Shown here piece by piece: positions 40,384 through 49,939 of a stretch of 64,000 nucleotides of DNA (positions are counted from its first letter, which is position 1; each line of letters opens with the position of its first letter). The notes below the pieces were generated by a model. That model was not told where the DNA came from. It worked only from the letters and a program-made list of their open reading frames with translations, and did no database searches. Origin of the DNA: Conexibacter sp. (GTDB taxonomy: Bacteria; Actinomycetota; Thermoleophilia; Solirubrobacterales; Solirubrobacteraceae); the NCBI GenBank assembly GCA_025964325.1, contig JAOPZA010000112.1, positions 1 to 64,000 on the forward strand. Direction: 5' to 3'. Both the position numbers and the translations under genes were made by a program.

Positions 40384-41442
40384 TCAGCTGCCGCCCGGGT
40401 CGCTGCCGGCGCGGTTGCGGCCGAAGAGGCCAGCGAGCGCGACGCCGACGATCAGCGCGAGCCCGTTCGCGAAGTCGGTGACGTAGCTGTCGACCCCGGC
40501 CAGGTTCAGTCCGCTGTTGAGCACGGCCAGGAAGACGATCGCGACCACGGCGCCCCAGACGTTGAAGCGGCCCGGCTTGATCGCCACGACGCTCAGGAAC
40601 GCGGCCGCCAGGGCCGGCAGCGTGAAGCCCGGACCGACCTGCGGGTTCCCCGCACCGGACCGTGCGACCTGCAAAACGCCGACCGCGCCCGCGAGCCCGC
40701 CCGCGATCACGAACGTCGACAGGGTCAGGCGCTGGACGCGCAGCCCGACCAGATGCGCGGAGGCGCGGTTGGATCCGAGCGCGTAGACGTTGCGCCCGAA
40801 GGGGGTGTGGCGCAGCACGTAGTGCGCACCTGCCGCAACCACCAGGGCGACGTAGACCGTCCACGGGATCCCGAGGAAGTTCCGCGACCCGAAGTTCGTC
40901 AACGACGTGGGGATCCCGTTCACGACGCTCTGCCCCGCCGTCTTCCACGTCACGATCCCCTGGATGATCGTCGCCATTCCCAACGTCGCGATCAACGAGC
41001 TGACCCGCGCACGCGTCACCAGCAGCCCGTTGACCGCTCCGATCACGACCCCGATCGCCACCGCGAGCAGCAGCGCGACCACGATCGACGCGCCGTGCGA
41101 CAAGACGGTCGCGGCGTAGATCGAGGAGAGCCCCATCGTGGCCCCGACCGAGAAGTCGTAGGACTGCGCCACCAGCGGCACCAGCACAGCCAACGCCAGG
41201 ATCGCCAGCACCGACTGGTTGCCGATCGTCGCCTGGAGGTTCTGCACGGTCGGAAACGTCCCGCGCGTCGCCGGCAACAGGCTGAAGAGCAGCACCAGCA
41301 TCCCCGTCAAGGCGACCAGCACGTAGGCCTCCGCGTAGCGGACGAGGCGCGCCGGCATCGAACGACCGCGGGGCGGCCCCGGGGCGATCGCCGCGGGATC
41401 GAAGGACGAGTCCTGCTGCGAGGTGTTCGCGGCGGTGCTCAT
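40384..41442 (-). CDS. ABC transporter permease, ribose type (importer 3)
   Basis: YDFSVGATMGL, GSNRASAHLVG, GLNLAGVDSYVT. Confidence 0.9.
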   Translation of the reverse strand: MSTAANTSQQDSSFDPAAIAPGPPRGRSMPARLVRYAEAYVLVALTGMLVLLFSLLPATRGTFPTVQNLQATIGNQSVLAILALAVLVPLVAQSYDFSVGATMGLSSIYAATVLSHGASIVVALLLAVAIGVVIGAVNGLLVTRARVSSLIATLGMATIIQGIVTWKTAGQSVVNGIPTSLTNFGSRNFLGIPWTVYVALVVAAGAHYVLRHTPFGRNVYALGSNRASAHLVGLRVQRLTLSTFVIAGGLAGAVGVLQVARSGAGNPQVGPGFTLPALAAAFLSVVAIKPGRFNVWGAVVAIVFLAVLNSGLNLAGVDSYVTDFANGLALIVGVALAGLFGRNRAGSDPGGS

Positions 41443-42980
41443 GCCGCCACCGTCTCGGCGTGCAGCAGGTGGTTGAGGCGATCGGCGTCGAGGCCGCTGC
41501 CGATCACGTCGACGTCGCCGCAGACGGTGCCGTCGCGCAGCAGGAGGATCCGGCCGCAGAACTGGACGAGCTCCTCGAGGTCGGAGGAGACGACGAGCGC
41601 CGCGGCGCCCGCGAGCGCGGCGGTCTGGATCAGGTGCCAGAGCTCGGCCCGCGCTCCGACGTCGACGCCCTGCGTGGGCTCGTCGAGCAGGAGCACGCGC
41701 GGATTGCGCCGCAGCCAACGGGCGAGCACGACCTTCTGCTGGTTGCCGCCGGAGAGGGTGGTGATCGGCGCGAGCGACGACGGCGTCCGGATCATGTAGC
41801 GCTCGATCGCCTCGACGGCGGCGACGCGCTCGCGCGCCTCCCCGACGTGGCCGTGACGCGCATAGTCGGCGACGAAGCCGGCGGAGAGGTTCTCGAGCAC
41901 CGACATGCCCGGGAAGACGCCCTGTCCGAGGCGGTCCTCGGGAACGTAGGCGACGCCCGCGTCGATCGCGTCTGAGGGCCTGCGCGGCGCGAGCGGAACG
42001 CCGTCGACCTCGATGCTCCCGCGCGTCCGCTGCTGCGCTCCGAACAGCAGGCGGAGCAGCGTCGAGCGGCCCGATCCCGTCAGTCCGGCGAGACCGACGA
42101 CCTCGCCCGCAGCGATGCTGGCGTCGACGTCGTGGACGCGACCGCCCCCGAGCTCGCGCACCTGCAGGACCGCGGCGCCGAAGCTCGGTGCCAGCGCAGC
42201 GGTCGCAGTGCGGTCGAGCGGTCGGCCGACGATCAGCTCGACGAGTCCATCGTGGTCGACGGCGTGGCGCTCGACCGTCGTCACGAGGCGCCCGTCGCGC
42301 AGCACCGTGATCCGGTCGGCGACCCGCACGATCTCCTCGAGCCGATGCGAGATGAAGACGATCGCCTGCCCCTGCGCCGCGAAGCGACGGATCGCGTCGA
42401 GCACGCGCTCGGCCTCGCTGGCCGACAGCGCCGCCGTCGGCTCGTCGAGGACCAGGACGCCGCCGCGCTCGTCCTCCTGATCCTGCAGGGCGCGGGCGAT
42501 CGCGACCATCGTCTGCGTCGAGGGGCTGAGCGTGTCAAGCACGTCGTCGGGCCCGGCATCGATCTCGAAGCGGCGCAGCACCCCGGCGACGCGCCGCCGC
42601 AGCGCTCGCCAGCGGATGCCGCCCAACGGCCCGGTCTCGTAGCCGCGCGAGGTGGCGAGGTTCTCGGCAACCGTCAGATCCCCGAACGTCGTCGGCTGCT
42701 GGTGGACGAAATGCAAGCCCTCGCGGCGGGCGAGGGCGGTCGAGAAGTGCCGCAGATCGTGGCGTTGGCGACCAAGCTCCAGCTCGCCGGCGTCTGCCGT
42801 CTCGACGCCGGCGAGGATCTTGACGAGGGTCGACTTGCCCGACCCGTTGCTGCCGACGAGGGCGTGGATCTCGCCCGGCGCGACGTCGAACGAGACGCCG
42901 TCGAGGGCGCGCGTGCCGGCGAAGTCCTTCACCACGCCCGACGCACGCAGGGCCGGATCGGCGCGTTCGGCGGGCGTCAC
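41439..42980 (-). CDS. Sugar-type ABC ATPase (importer 3)
   Basis: GSNGSGKSTLVKILAG, LSGGNQQKVVLARWL; GTGA overlap with binding-protein stop. Confidence 0.92.
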   Translation of the reverse strand: MTPAERADPALRASGVVKDFAGTRALDGVSFDVAPGEIHALVGSNGSGKSTLVKILAGVETADAGELELGRQRHDLRHFSTALARREGLHFVHQQPTTFGDLTVAENLATSRGYETGPLGGIRWRALRRRVAGVLRRFEIDAGPDDVLDTLSPSTQTMVAIARALQDQEDERGGVLVLDEPTAALSASEAERVLDAIRRFAAQGQAIVFISHRLEEIVRVADRITVLRDGRLVTTVERHAVDHDGLVELIVGRPLDRTATAALAPSFGAAVLQVRELGGGRVHDVDASIAAGEVVGLAGLTGSGRSTLLRLLFGAQQRTRGSIEVDGVPLAPRRPSDAIDAGVAYVPEDRLGQGVFPGMSVLENLSAGFVADYARHGHVGEARERVAAVEAIERYMIRTPSSLAPITTLSGGNQQKVVLARWLRRNPRVLLLDEPTQGVDVGARAELWHLIQTAALAGAAALVVSSDLEELVQFCGRILLLRDGTVCGDVDVIGSGLDADRLNHLLHAETVAA

Positions 42981-44116
42981 TTCCCCACGCCCCATGCCTT
43001 GAGGTACTCGCCCTCGAAGCTTCCGGGCGGCTGCCACCCACCGGAGGCGGGCGTGTTGTGCGCCTTGTCGTAGAGCTCGAGGCCGATGCCGCTGTGCGTC
43101 TGCTTCTGCCCGTGGAACAGCCGGTTGAGGATGTCGATGCCGGCGAAGCCCTCGCCCGCGATCGGGATGCCCAGGCCTGCCGTCACCTTGCCGGACCGGA
43201 TGAGGTCCATCGTCGCCGGGGCCCCCTCGGCGGCGATCACGAGCATTCTCCTGCCCGAAGACTGCACCGCGGCGCTGACGCCCGACTGGAGCACCGCGTC
43301 GTACTGCACGATCACGGCATCGGCGTCGGGATGCTTGAGCAGCGCCTGCTGGGCCTTCTGCTGCAATCCGCCGTTGGAGAAGTCGGCGAGCGTGAAGGTG
43401 ACCGGGTACACGGTGCAGCCGGCGCAGCTCTTGAACTCGGCGTACTCCGCGTTCTGCTGGATGACCGGGCCGAGCAGATCGTCCTCGGCGAAAATGATCG
43501 CCTTCGCCTTGCCGTCGGTCTTGGCGATCACGTACTGCGCCTGCGCCTTGCCGTACTCGCCGATCCACTTCTCGTAGTTGCCCTCGACGTAGGTGACGGC
43601 GCCGGCGAAGAGCGGCTTGGCGCCCGAGCTCCCGTAGTCGCAGTCGAGCGACTCCGCGGCCACCACTGGCAGCTTCGCCTGCTGCGCCTCGCGCAGGGCC
43701 TGCTTCATGATGCGACAGTCGAGGGCGTACATGAAGACGCCGTCGTCATGTGCCACGATCGCCTGCCGGATGCCTGCGGCCGCCTGGTTCGGATCGCTCT
43801 TCGTGTCGAAGACGGTCGTCTGCCACCCCATCGCCTGTGCCGCCCGACGCGCGCCGTCGACGCCGACGGCGCAGGTCGAGACCGACTGCCCGCAGGAGAG
43901 CAGGAGGATCTTTCTGCCAGCCTGCGGATGCGGCGCGGCGGCGGGCGGCTCGTACGTGCCTCTGTAGAGCGACTCCACGCGTTGTCTGCTGCTCGTGACG
44001 AGCCCGCCGCTCACCGCCGTCGTCCTGGTGCCGTTGCTCGTGCTTCCGCATGCCGCCACCAGCAGCCCGACGATGATCAGTGAGCCCGCGAGACCCCAGC
44101 CAGACCGAATATTCAT
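42977..44116 (-). CDS. Substrate-binding lipoprotein (importer 3)
   Basis: LLVAACGSTSNG lipobox; RbsB-like. Confidence 0.88.
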   Translation of the reverse strand: MNIRSGWGLAGSLIIVGLLVAACGSTSNGTRTTAVSGGLVTSSRQRVESLYRGTYEPPAAAPHPQAGRKILLLSCGQSVSTCAVGVDGARRAAQAMGWQTTVFDTKSDPNQAAAGIRQAIVAHDDGVFMYALDCRIMKQALREAQQAKLPVVAAESLDCDYGSSGAKPLFAGAVTYVEGNYEKWIGEYGKAQAQYVIAKTDGKAKAIIFAEDDLLGPVIQQNAEYAEFKSCAGCTVYPVTFTLADFSNGGLQQKAQQALLKHPDADAVIVQYDAVLQSGVSAAVQSSGRRMLVIAAEGAPATMDLIRSGKVTAGLGIPIAGEGFAGIDILNRLFHGQKQTHSGIGLELYDKAHNTPASGGWQPPGSFEGEYLKAWGVGK

Positions 44117-44235
44117 GTGCTCCTCACCGTGTCCGTGGACGACGAATGCACTGACCGTCTTGGAGGTGACAACCTCCCGCGATCGAGCGGCGGGCGCTAG
44201 TGGTCGATGTGCCTATTTTTCGGGCGCCTCGCTCT

Positions 44236-44253
44236 TTCGGCCGATTGGCCAAT
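44236..44253 (-). promoter_or_regulatory. Candidate operator S4: ATTGGC-CAATCG-GCCGAA
   Basis: Motif member 70 bp upstream of GTGKW copy 3. Confidence 0.45.
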
Positions 44254-44322
44254 TGCTGCACCGCCCTCGTCATGCGAGGAATGGTGTGCAGGTCATCCGT
44301 CAGATCAGAAGAGGGGAACCGC

Positions 44323-44787
44323 ATGACAGTCCAACACGTCGAGGTCCTGACGGGCGGAAACGCTCAGTGGGGCACACCGGTCCGGTGCGACGAGACCAAG
44401 CTGCAGACGGCGTACGAGGCGGCGTTGATGAACCGCTTCACGCTCGCCAACGGACAGGTGCACTATCTGCGACTGCGCATCGTCGGCATCGACGAGATCG
44501 ACAACGACGGCGAGGTCCCGTATGGCTCCGGCGCGCTCGAGTTCCAGGACGCCGACGGCGACAAGATGCGCGGCCGGGTCGAATGGCTGCGGCCGGAGGA
44601 GATCTACCTCGGGACCTGGACGATCGCGTCGGGCACCGGCAAGTGGACGGGGGCGAACGGGACGATCGAGCTGCTCCTCAACGGCATGCACGAGGACCCT
44701 CAGGACGGCCCTCCCACCGGACCGACCCGCTACTGGGGCTTCCTCGAGGGATCGGGGCAGCTCGAGCTCCCGGCGATCGTCGGCTGA
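44323..44787 (+). CDS. GTGKW-family small protein of unknown function (copy 3)
   Basis: MTVQHVEVLTGGNAQWGTPVRCDE...ASGTGKWTGANGTIEL...YWGFLEGSGQLELP. Confidence 0.85.
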   Translation: MTVQHVEVLTGGNAQWGTPVRCDETKLQTAYEAALMNRFTLANGQVHYLRLRIVGIDEIDNDGEVPYGSGALEFQDADGDKMRGRVEWLRPEEIYLGTWTIASGTGKWTGANGTIELLLNGMHEDPQDGPPTGPTRYWGFLEGSGQLELPAIVG

Positions 44788-44804
44788 TCGGGCCGCGACG
44801 AGCG

Positions 44805-44831
44805 CGGCGAAGGGAGGGGCTCCCTTCGCCG
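44805..44831. terminator. Bidirectional stem-loop between convergent genes
   Basis: CGGCGAAGGGAG-GGG-CTCCCTTCGCCG, perfect 12-bp stem. Confidence 0.7.
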
Positions 44832-44850
44832 TCCGGCCCCCGGCGGCGGC

Positions 44851-46101
44851 CTATGCGCCGCCGTCCGCCGGGCCGCCGCTGCCGAGCAGCCGGTGTGCCA
44901 GGTACTGCTGGAACTGCCACATCGGACGCTCGAGCGGGTATTGCAGCGCTCCGCCGCGCTGCGCGTGACGGGATTCCAGCATCGACTGGATCCCGGTGAT
45001 CATGCGCGAGTCCTCGACCTGGAGGTCGTAGGCCCACTGAACCGACTCGGCGAGCTTCTCCTTCAGCTCCGGATCGTCGGCGTGGGACTTGTGCACGCAG
45101 ATGCCGAGCTCGAACTTATGCGACGCCGGCCCGGTCGGCAGCCATTTCCCCGTGATCAGCATGTCGGGGCCGCACGCGAAGAACATGCTCGGGTAGATGC
45201 CGATCAGGAGGTACTGCGAGCGGTCGAACGCCGAGAGGCCCTCGAAGGCCGGCAGCACGAGCGGGTGCTGCAGGTGGCCGTCCTCCTGCCCGACCGCCAT
45301 CTCCGGCGAGACGAACATGCGCTGGTAGTACCAGTACTTCGAGTCGGTCGTGTCGGCGTCGACCATGTTCGACGGCCACAACGGCTCGAGCGTGTCCTTG
45401 TGGGCGCCCTGGTGGTGGTAGCACTCGCGCCCGTTGTCCATCACGAGCTTCCAGTTGGCGGGGCTCTCGGGCCAGTCGACGCGGTCGACCTGGACCCAGT
45501 CCGCGAGATCGTAGTCGGCGGTGATCTCCTCGATCTCGCCCAGCCGGGACGCGAGCGGCTCGGCGTCGGAGTCGAGGTTCACGAACACGAAGCCGTTCCA
45601 CACCTCCGTCTTGAAGGACGAGAGGCAGTAAGCGTCGTGCTCGCGCTCGAAGCGCTTGCTTCTCGACATCATCGGCGCGCCGGACATTCTGCCGTCGAGG
45701 CCGAACGCCCACGAGTGATATGGGCAGACGAAGCTGTCGCGATGCCCGTGGTCGCCGCTGCTGCCGTCGGCCAAGACGTCCATGAAGCGATGGGGACAGA
45801 CGCGCGAGAGCGCGCGGATCTCCCGGTCCTCCCCCCGTACGACCATGATCGGTTCGTCGCCGATCGTGGCCGAGAGCCAGTCGCCGGGATCGGGGATCTC
45901 GTCGCCGCGACCGACGAACAGCCAGTCGCGCCGGAAGATGCGCTCCAGCTCGAGTTCGTAGATCGCCGGGCTCGTGTACATCTCCCCCGGCAGCGCCTGG
46001 CCCTCTTCGAGCGGGCGCGCCGCGTACTCCCCCAGCAGTCCCAGCAGCCGCTCGGCCTGGGCGGCGTGGGGATCCAGACGTTGACCTTCGGCAATGGACA
46101 C
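44851..46101 (-). CDS. Rieske oxygenase alpha subunit (copy 3)
   Basis: CPH-x21-CPYHSW; YHHQGAH. Confidence 0.9.
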   Translation of the reverse strand: MSIAEGQRLDPHAAQAERLLGLLGEYAARPLEEGQALPGEMYTSPAIYELELERIFRRDWLFVGRGDEIPDPGDWLSATIGDEPIMVVRGEDREIRALSRVCPHRFMDVLADGSSGDHGHRDSFVCPYHSWAFGLDGRMSGAPMMSRSKRFEREHDAYCLSSFKTEVWNGFVFVNLDSDAEPLASRLGEIEEITADYDLADWVQVDRVDWPESPANWKLVMDNGRECYHHQGAHKDTLEPLWPSNMVDADTTDSKYWYYQRMFVSPEMAVGQEDGHLQHPLVLPAFEGLSAFDRSQYLLIGIYPSMFFACGPDMLITGKWLPTGPASHKFELGICVHKSHADDPELKEKLAESVQWAYDLQVEDSRMITGIQSMLESRHAQRGGALQYPLERPMWQFQQYLAHRLLGSGGPADGGA

Positions 46102-46227
46102 TCGACGAGTTCCTTCCTCTTGAGCCCTCCCAGCAGGCGCACGGGAGACGTCCGACGCGAGGGCGATCGCGCGCGGCGCCCGCTGGACCGTTGCGCCGAA
46201 GCGTCGCCGCGCCGCCGCGCAGGCGCA

Positions 46228-46245
46228 ATCGGCCGATCGGACAAT
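46228..46245 (-). promoter_or_regulatory. Candidate operator S5: ATTGTC-CGATCG-GCCGAT
   Basis: Motif member between divergent Rieske copy 3 and LuxR copy 2. Confidence 0.45.
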
Positions 46246-46292
46246 TCGCGACCCGCACGGTCCACGAGCACGCGTCGGATACAGTTTTCCGG

Positions 46293-47348
46293 ATGAGAGG
46301 CGGAGGCTCGACGATCGTCAGCGAGCGTGGTTTGACTGCGATGTCGCGCATCGCCGCGACGGTCTCCTCCGGGGCCGCCGTGACCGAGCGCGCCGAGGAG
46401 ATCCTCGACCAGCTCGGGACGCTGATCCCGACCGAGGGGGCGCTGCTCTCCTACGTCACCCCGTCGACCCGCGAGCGGCACGCCCTCGCCAACGACGGCT
46501 ACGCGCAGCAGATGGTCGACGTCCTCAACGGCGCCGACTTCCAGGCCGAGGTGATCGAGCCGTTCGGGCTCCGCCGTCCCGGACAGCCGATGCGCGACCG
46601 TGACCTGCCGGTCGACCCCCTGAGCCTGCGCTGCGTCGCCGAGCACTTCCGGCCGGCGGGCATGGTCTCCGGCCTGCTGAGCGCACTCGTCACCTCCGAC
46701 GGCCGCTACGTCGGGTTCCTCGATCTCGCCGTCCTCGACGCGCACCATCCGTCCGACGAGGCCTGCGCGGTGGTCGGCTACGTCGGCCCGGCGCTCGCGA
46801 ACGTCGTCGACCCGCTCCAGTCCGCGCGCTGGCTCGCCTCCACCCTGCCCGGCGGCTGCTCGGCCTTCGGCCTGCTGGACGGCGACCGCATCGTCTCGCT
46901 GCACGGCGAGCCGAGGGACGAGTTCCTCGATCCTCGCGTCAGCGTCGCCCGGACGGTGGATCGCATGCTCGACCGCGGCTCGCGGACCGCCGCCTTCCTG
47001 TGGCCGCGAGCCGGCGGCGGCTGGTTCGCCTGCCGCGGGTTCCGCTGCCCCGACCATCTCGTGGTCGTCGTGGTGGGAGAGCTGGATCGCCCGCACCACC
47101 TCACGACCCGCGAGCTCGAGGTCCTGACCCATCTCGTCGCGGGCTGCTCGAACGCCGACATCGCCGCCCAGCTGTGGCTCTCCGTCCGCACCGCCAAGGC
47201 GCACGTCGAGCACATCCTCGAGAAGCTCGAGGTCCCGACGCGGGCGGCCGCCGCCGGACGAGCGATCCAGGAGGGCCTGATCCTTCCGCCGCTCGACGAG
47301 GAGCGCCCGGGATGCGTACGCCTGATGCGCCACCTCGACCTCGCCTGA
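46293..47348 (+). CDS. LuxR-family regulator with GAF-like N-terminus (copy 2)
   Basis: LTTRELEVLTHLVAGCSNADIAAQLWLSVRTAKAHVEHILEKLEV. Confidence 0.88.
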   Translation: MRGGGSTIVSERGLTAMSRIAATVSSGAAVTERAEEILDQLGTLIPTEGALLSYVTPSTRERHALANDGYAQQMVDVLNGADFQAEVIEPFGLRRPGQPMRDRDLPVDPLSLRCVAEHFRPAGMVSGLLSALVTSDGRYVGFLDLAVLDAHHPSDEACAVVGYVGPALANVVDPLQSARWLASTLPGGCSAFGLLDGDRIVSLHGEPRDEFLDPRVSVARTVDRMLDRGSRTAAFLWPRAGGGWFACRGFRCPDHLVVVVVGELDRPHHLTTRELEVLTHLVAGCSNADIAAQLWLSVRTAKAHVEHILEKLEVPTRAAAAGRAIQEGLILPPLDEERPGCVRLMRHLDLA

Positions 47349-47373
47349 CGCGGGCCCGCCCGCCGTTCGCGGC

Positions 47374-48384
47374 TCACCCGGCCTTCGGGAGCAGCAGACC
47401 GTCCTCGATCGCGCGCACGACCGCAGCGGTGCGCGTCGGCACGGCCAGCTTCTCGAGGATGTGCTCGACGTGCGCCTTGACCGTGCGGACGACGACGCCC
47501 AAGTCGTCGGCGATCTCCGCGTTCGCGCGCCCCTGCGCCAGATGCGTGAGCACCTCCAGCTCGCGTCGCGTCAGCTCCAGCGGTGGATTTGGCGTCGTCA
47601 CCGCGACGACCGTGGTGCCGTCGCGGCAACGGAAGGCGCGGCAGCGATGCCAGCCGCCGGTCCCGTCCGGCCACAGGAACCCGGCCGCGGGACGGTCGCC
47701 GGCCAACATGCGTGCGAGCACGGCGCGCAGCTCGGGCTCTCGCGACATCAGCTCCTCCGGCACCGGCCCGCCCTGCAGCGCCACGAGCTGGCCGTCGGGC
47801 AGCAGCCCCAGCATCGTCGCGCGGTCGTCGAGCGTCGAGGCGAGCCGCCGCGCCGACTGCAGCGGATCGACGAGCGTGGCGAGCGTGGGAGCGAGATGCC
47901 CGACGACCGCGCACGCCTCGTCCGAGGGCGCGCCCGCGTCGCCGCTCGACATGTCGAGGAAGCCGACGTAGCGGCCGTCGCCGGTCACGAGCGCGCACAT
48001 CAGGCCGTCCCGCAGTCCGGCCGGCCGGAAGTACTCGGCCACGCAGCGCAGGCTCAGCGGGTCGACCGGCAGCTCGTTCTCGCGGACCGGCCAGCCGTTG
48101 TTCGGCAGCGCGAACGGCTCGACCAGCTCGGCGTGGTAGTCGCCGCCGTTGAGGCACGTCACGAGCCGTTCGGAGTAGCCGTTGTTGACGACGACGCTGC
48201 GCGCGCCGGTGCCCGGCACGAGGCACGACAGCAGAGCGTTCTCCATCGGGATCAGAGCCTGGAGCTCGTCGACCGTCTGCTGCGCCCGATCCTGCACCGA
48301 GGCACCCGATGCCGCCGTCGCGGCGACGCGGGCGATCGTCGCCAGCCCGCCGTCACGGACGGCTGAGATCCTCCGCGATTTCAT
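47374..48384 (-). CDS. LuxR-family regulator with GAF-like N-terminus (copy 3)
   Basis: LTRRELEVLTHLAQGRANAEIADDLGVVVRTVKAHVEHILEKLAV. Confidence 0.88.
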   Translation of the reverse strand: MKSRRISAVRDGGLATIARVAATAASGASVQDRAQQTVDELQALIPMENALLSCLVPGTGARSVVVNNGYSERLVTCLNGGDYHAELVEPFALPNNGWPVRENELPVDPLSLRCVAEYFRPAGLRDGLMCALVTGDGRYVGFLDMSSGDAGAPSDEACAVVGHLAPTLATLVDPLQSARRLASTLDDRATMLGLLPDGQLVALQGGPVPEELMSREPELRAVLARMLAGDRPAAGFLWPDGTGGWHRCRAFRCRDGTTVVAVTTPNPPLELTRRELEVLTHLAQGRANAEIADDLGVVVRTVKAHVEHILEKLAVPTRTAAVVRAIEDGLLLPKAG

Positions 48385-48455
48385 CGATCGGATGGCATGC
48401 AGCGATGCGTCAAAGGCGAACGGCTCCGATTGTACCCGGACGGTTCTCCCTGCCT

Positions 48456-48496
48456 AGGCACGCGCGCGTGCCTCGACCGGCGCCATCAGCCGGTCG
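48456..48496. terminator. Adjacent palindrome and stem-loop
   Basis: AGGCACGCGCGCGTGCCT (18-bp perfect palindrome, 48456-48473) followed by CGACCGGC-gccatca-GCCGGTCG (48474-48496). Confidence 0.4.
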
Positions 48497-48573
48497 GATG
48501 GGCATGGGCACACGCAACATGCCGACGATCGCGGCCTCGCCGAGCGCCACCGCGATCGTCGGCACCCCGCGGT

Positions 48574-49041
48574 TCAGCCGGCCAGCCCGGGAGCGTCGAT
48601 CTTGCCCGTTCCCTCGATGAAGCCGAAGTAGCGACTCGGACCGGGGGGCGGGAGGATCTGCTCGCGGTCGTCGAACATCCCGTGCAGGACGACGTCGATC
48701 TTGCCGCTCGCGCCCGCCCACTTCCCGGTGCCCGACGCGAACGTCCAGACGCCCTCGTCGACGCCGTCGGGGCGGAACCAGTCCGACTCGGCCCACAGCA
48801 GGTCGCCATCGGTATCGCGGAACTCCATCGAGCCGTGACCCGTCGGCACCTCGCCGTCGTTGTCGACCTCGTCGATGCCGATCATGTGCAGCTTGAGGTA
48901 GTGCACCCGACCGTCGTCGAAGGTGAAGCGATTCATCAGCGACGCGACGAACGGCGTCCGCTGGATCTCCTTGTCGAGCCGGACCGGGTTGCCCCATTCC
49001 GCGCTCCCACCGGTCAGCACCTCGACCGCTTGCGCTGCCAT
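48574..49041 (-). CDS. GTGKW-family small protein of unknown function (copy 4)
   Basis: MAAQAVEVLTGGSAEWGNPVRLDK...ASGTGKWAGASGKIDV...YFGFIEGTGKIDAPGLAG. Confidence 0.85.
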   Translation of the reverse strand: MAAQAVEVLTGGSAEWGNPVRLDKEIQRTPFVASLMNRFTFDDGRVHYLKLHMIGIDEVDNDGEVPTGHGSMEFRDTDGDLLWAESDWFRPDGVDEGVWTFASGTGKWAGASGKIDVVLHGMFDDREQILPPPGPSRYFGFIEGTGKIDAPGLAG

Positions 49042-49081
49042 GCGTCCTCCTGTCGTTCGGTGTGAGTCGAGCGCCGAGCGC

Positions 49082-49573
49082 TCAGCCGGGAAGGCCGGGT
49101 GCGTCGATCCGACCGTCGCCCTCGAACACGGCGAAGTACTTCGTGTCGGCGACCGGCGGGATCACCTGCTCGGGATCCGCGTACATGCCGTAACAGCGCA
49201 GTTGCGCGGTTCCGGTCGTGTCCCGCCATTTCCCCGTTCCGGACGAGAACGTCATCGTGCCGAGGTTCTCGGGTGTACGGCCGCGCTCGTCCGGGCCCTC
49301 CGGGAGGAACCAGTCGGACTCGCCGCGCAGCAGGTCGCCATCGGCGTCCTCGAACTGCATCGTCCCGTTGCCGACGACGACCGCGCCGCCGTTGTCGATC
49401 TCGTCGACGCCGATCATGTGCAGCTTCAGGTAGTGCACCTGACCGTCCTCGAAGGTGAAGCGATTCATCAACGATGCCTGATAGGGCGTGCGCAGCGTGT
49501 TCTCCGCTACCCGCGCAGGCGCGGCCCATACCGCGCTCCCCGCGATGAAGATCCCAACGTGCTGGGCTGTCAT
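49082..49573 (-). CDS. GTGKW-family small protein of unknown function (copy 5)
   Basis: MTAQHVGIFIAGSAVWAAPARVAE...SSGTGKWRDTTGTAQL...FEGDGRIDAPGLPG. Confidence 0.85.
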   Translation of the reverse strand: MTAQHVGIFIAGSAVWAAPARVAENTLRTPYQASLMNRFTFEDGQVHYLKLHMIGVDEIDNGGAVVVGNGTMQFEDADGDLLRGESDWFLPEGPDERGRTPENLGTMTFSSGTGKWRDTTGTAQLRCYGMYADPEQVIPPVADTKYFAVFEGDGRIDAPGLPG

Positions 49574-49648
49574 GTATCTCTCCTTTGACTGACGTTCAGT
49601 TCAGCGCTCCGGCCCGCTCGATTCTCGAACGGGCCGGAGCGCTGGTCA

Positions 49649-49666
49649 ATTGGTCGTTGGACCACG
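49649..49666 (+). promoter_or_regulatory. Candidate operator S6: ATTGGT-CGTTGG-ACCACG
   Basis: Motif member 76 bp upstream of GTGKW copy 5; core TGGTC-GTTG-GACCA is a perfect inverted repeat. Confidence 0.45.
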
Positions 49667-49677
49667 CCGCGCGTCGA

Positions 49678-49938
49678 TCAGCTGGCGAAGAACGCCTCGT
49701 TCTTCCCGCGATAGTGCGCCCACTCCGGTCGGAGCAGATCTTCGTTCGTGGCGGCGCCCACCGGACACGCGATCGCGCAGGCGTCGCAGTCGATGCACTC
49801 GTCCGGATCGATGAAGAGCTGCTCGGACTCCGCGAAGCCCGGCTCCTCCTGCGTCGGGTGGATGCAGTCGACCGGGCAGACCGCCACGCACGACGCGTCC
49901 TTCTGGCCGATGCACGGCTCTGCGATGACGTACGTCAC
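49678..49938 (-). CDS. 7Fe-type ferredoxin
   Basis: C-x7-C-x3-C-P..C and CIDCDACAIACP cluster motifs; GTG start. Confidence 0.88.
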   Translation of the reverse strand: MTYVIAEPCIGQKDASCVAVCPVDCIHPTQEEPGFAESEQLFIDPDECIDCDACAIACPVGAATNEDLLRPEWAHYRGKNEAFFAS

Positions 49939-49939
49939 G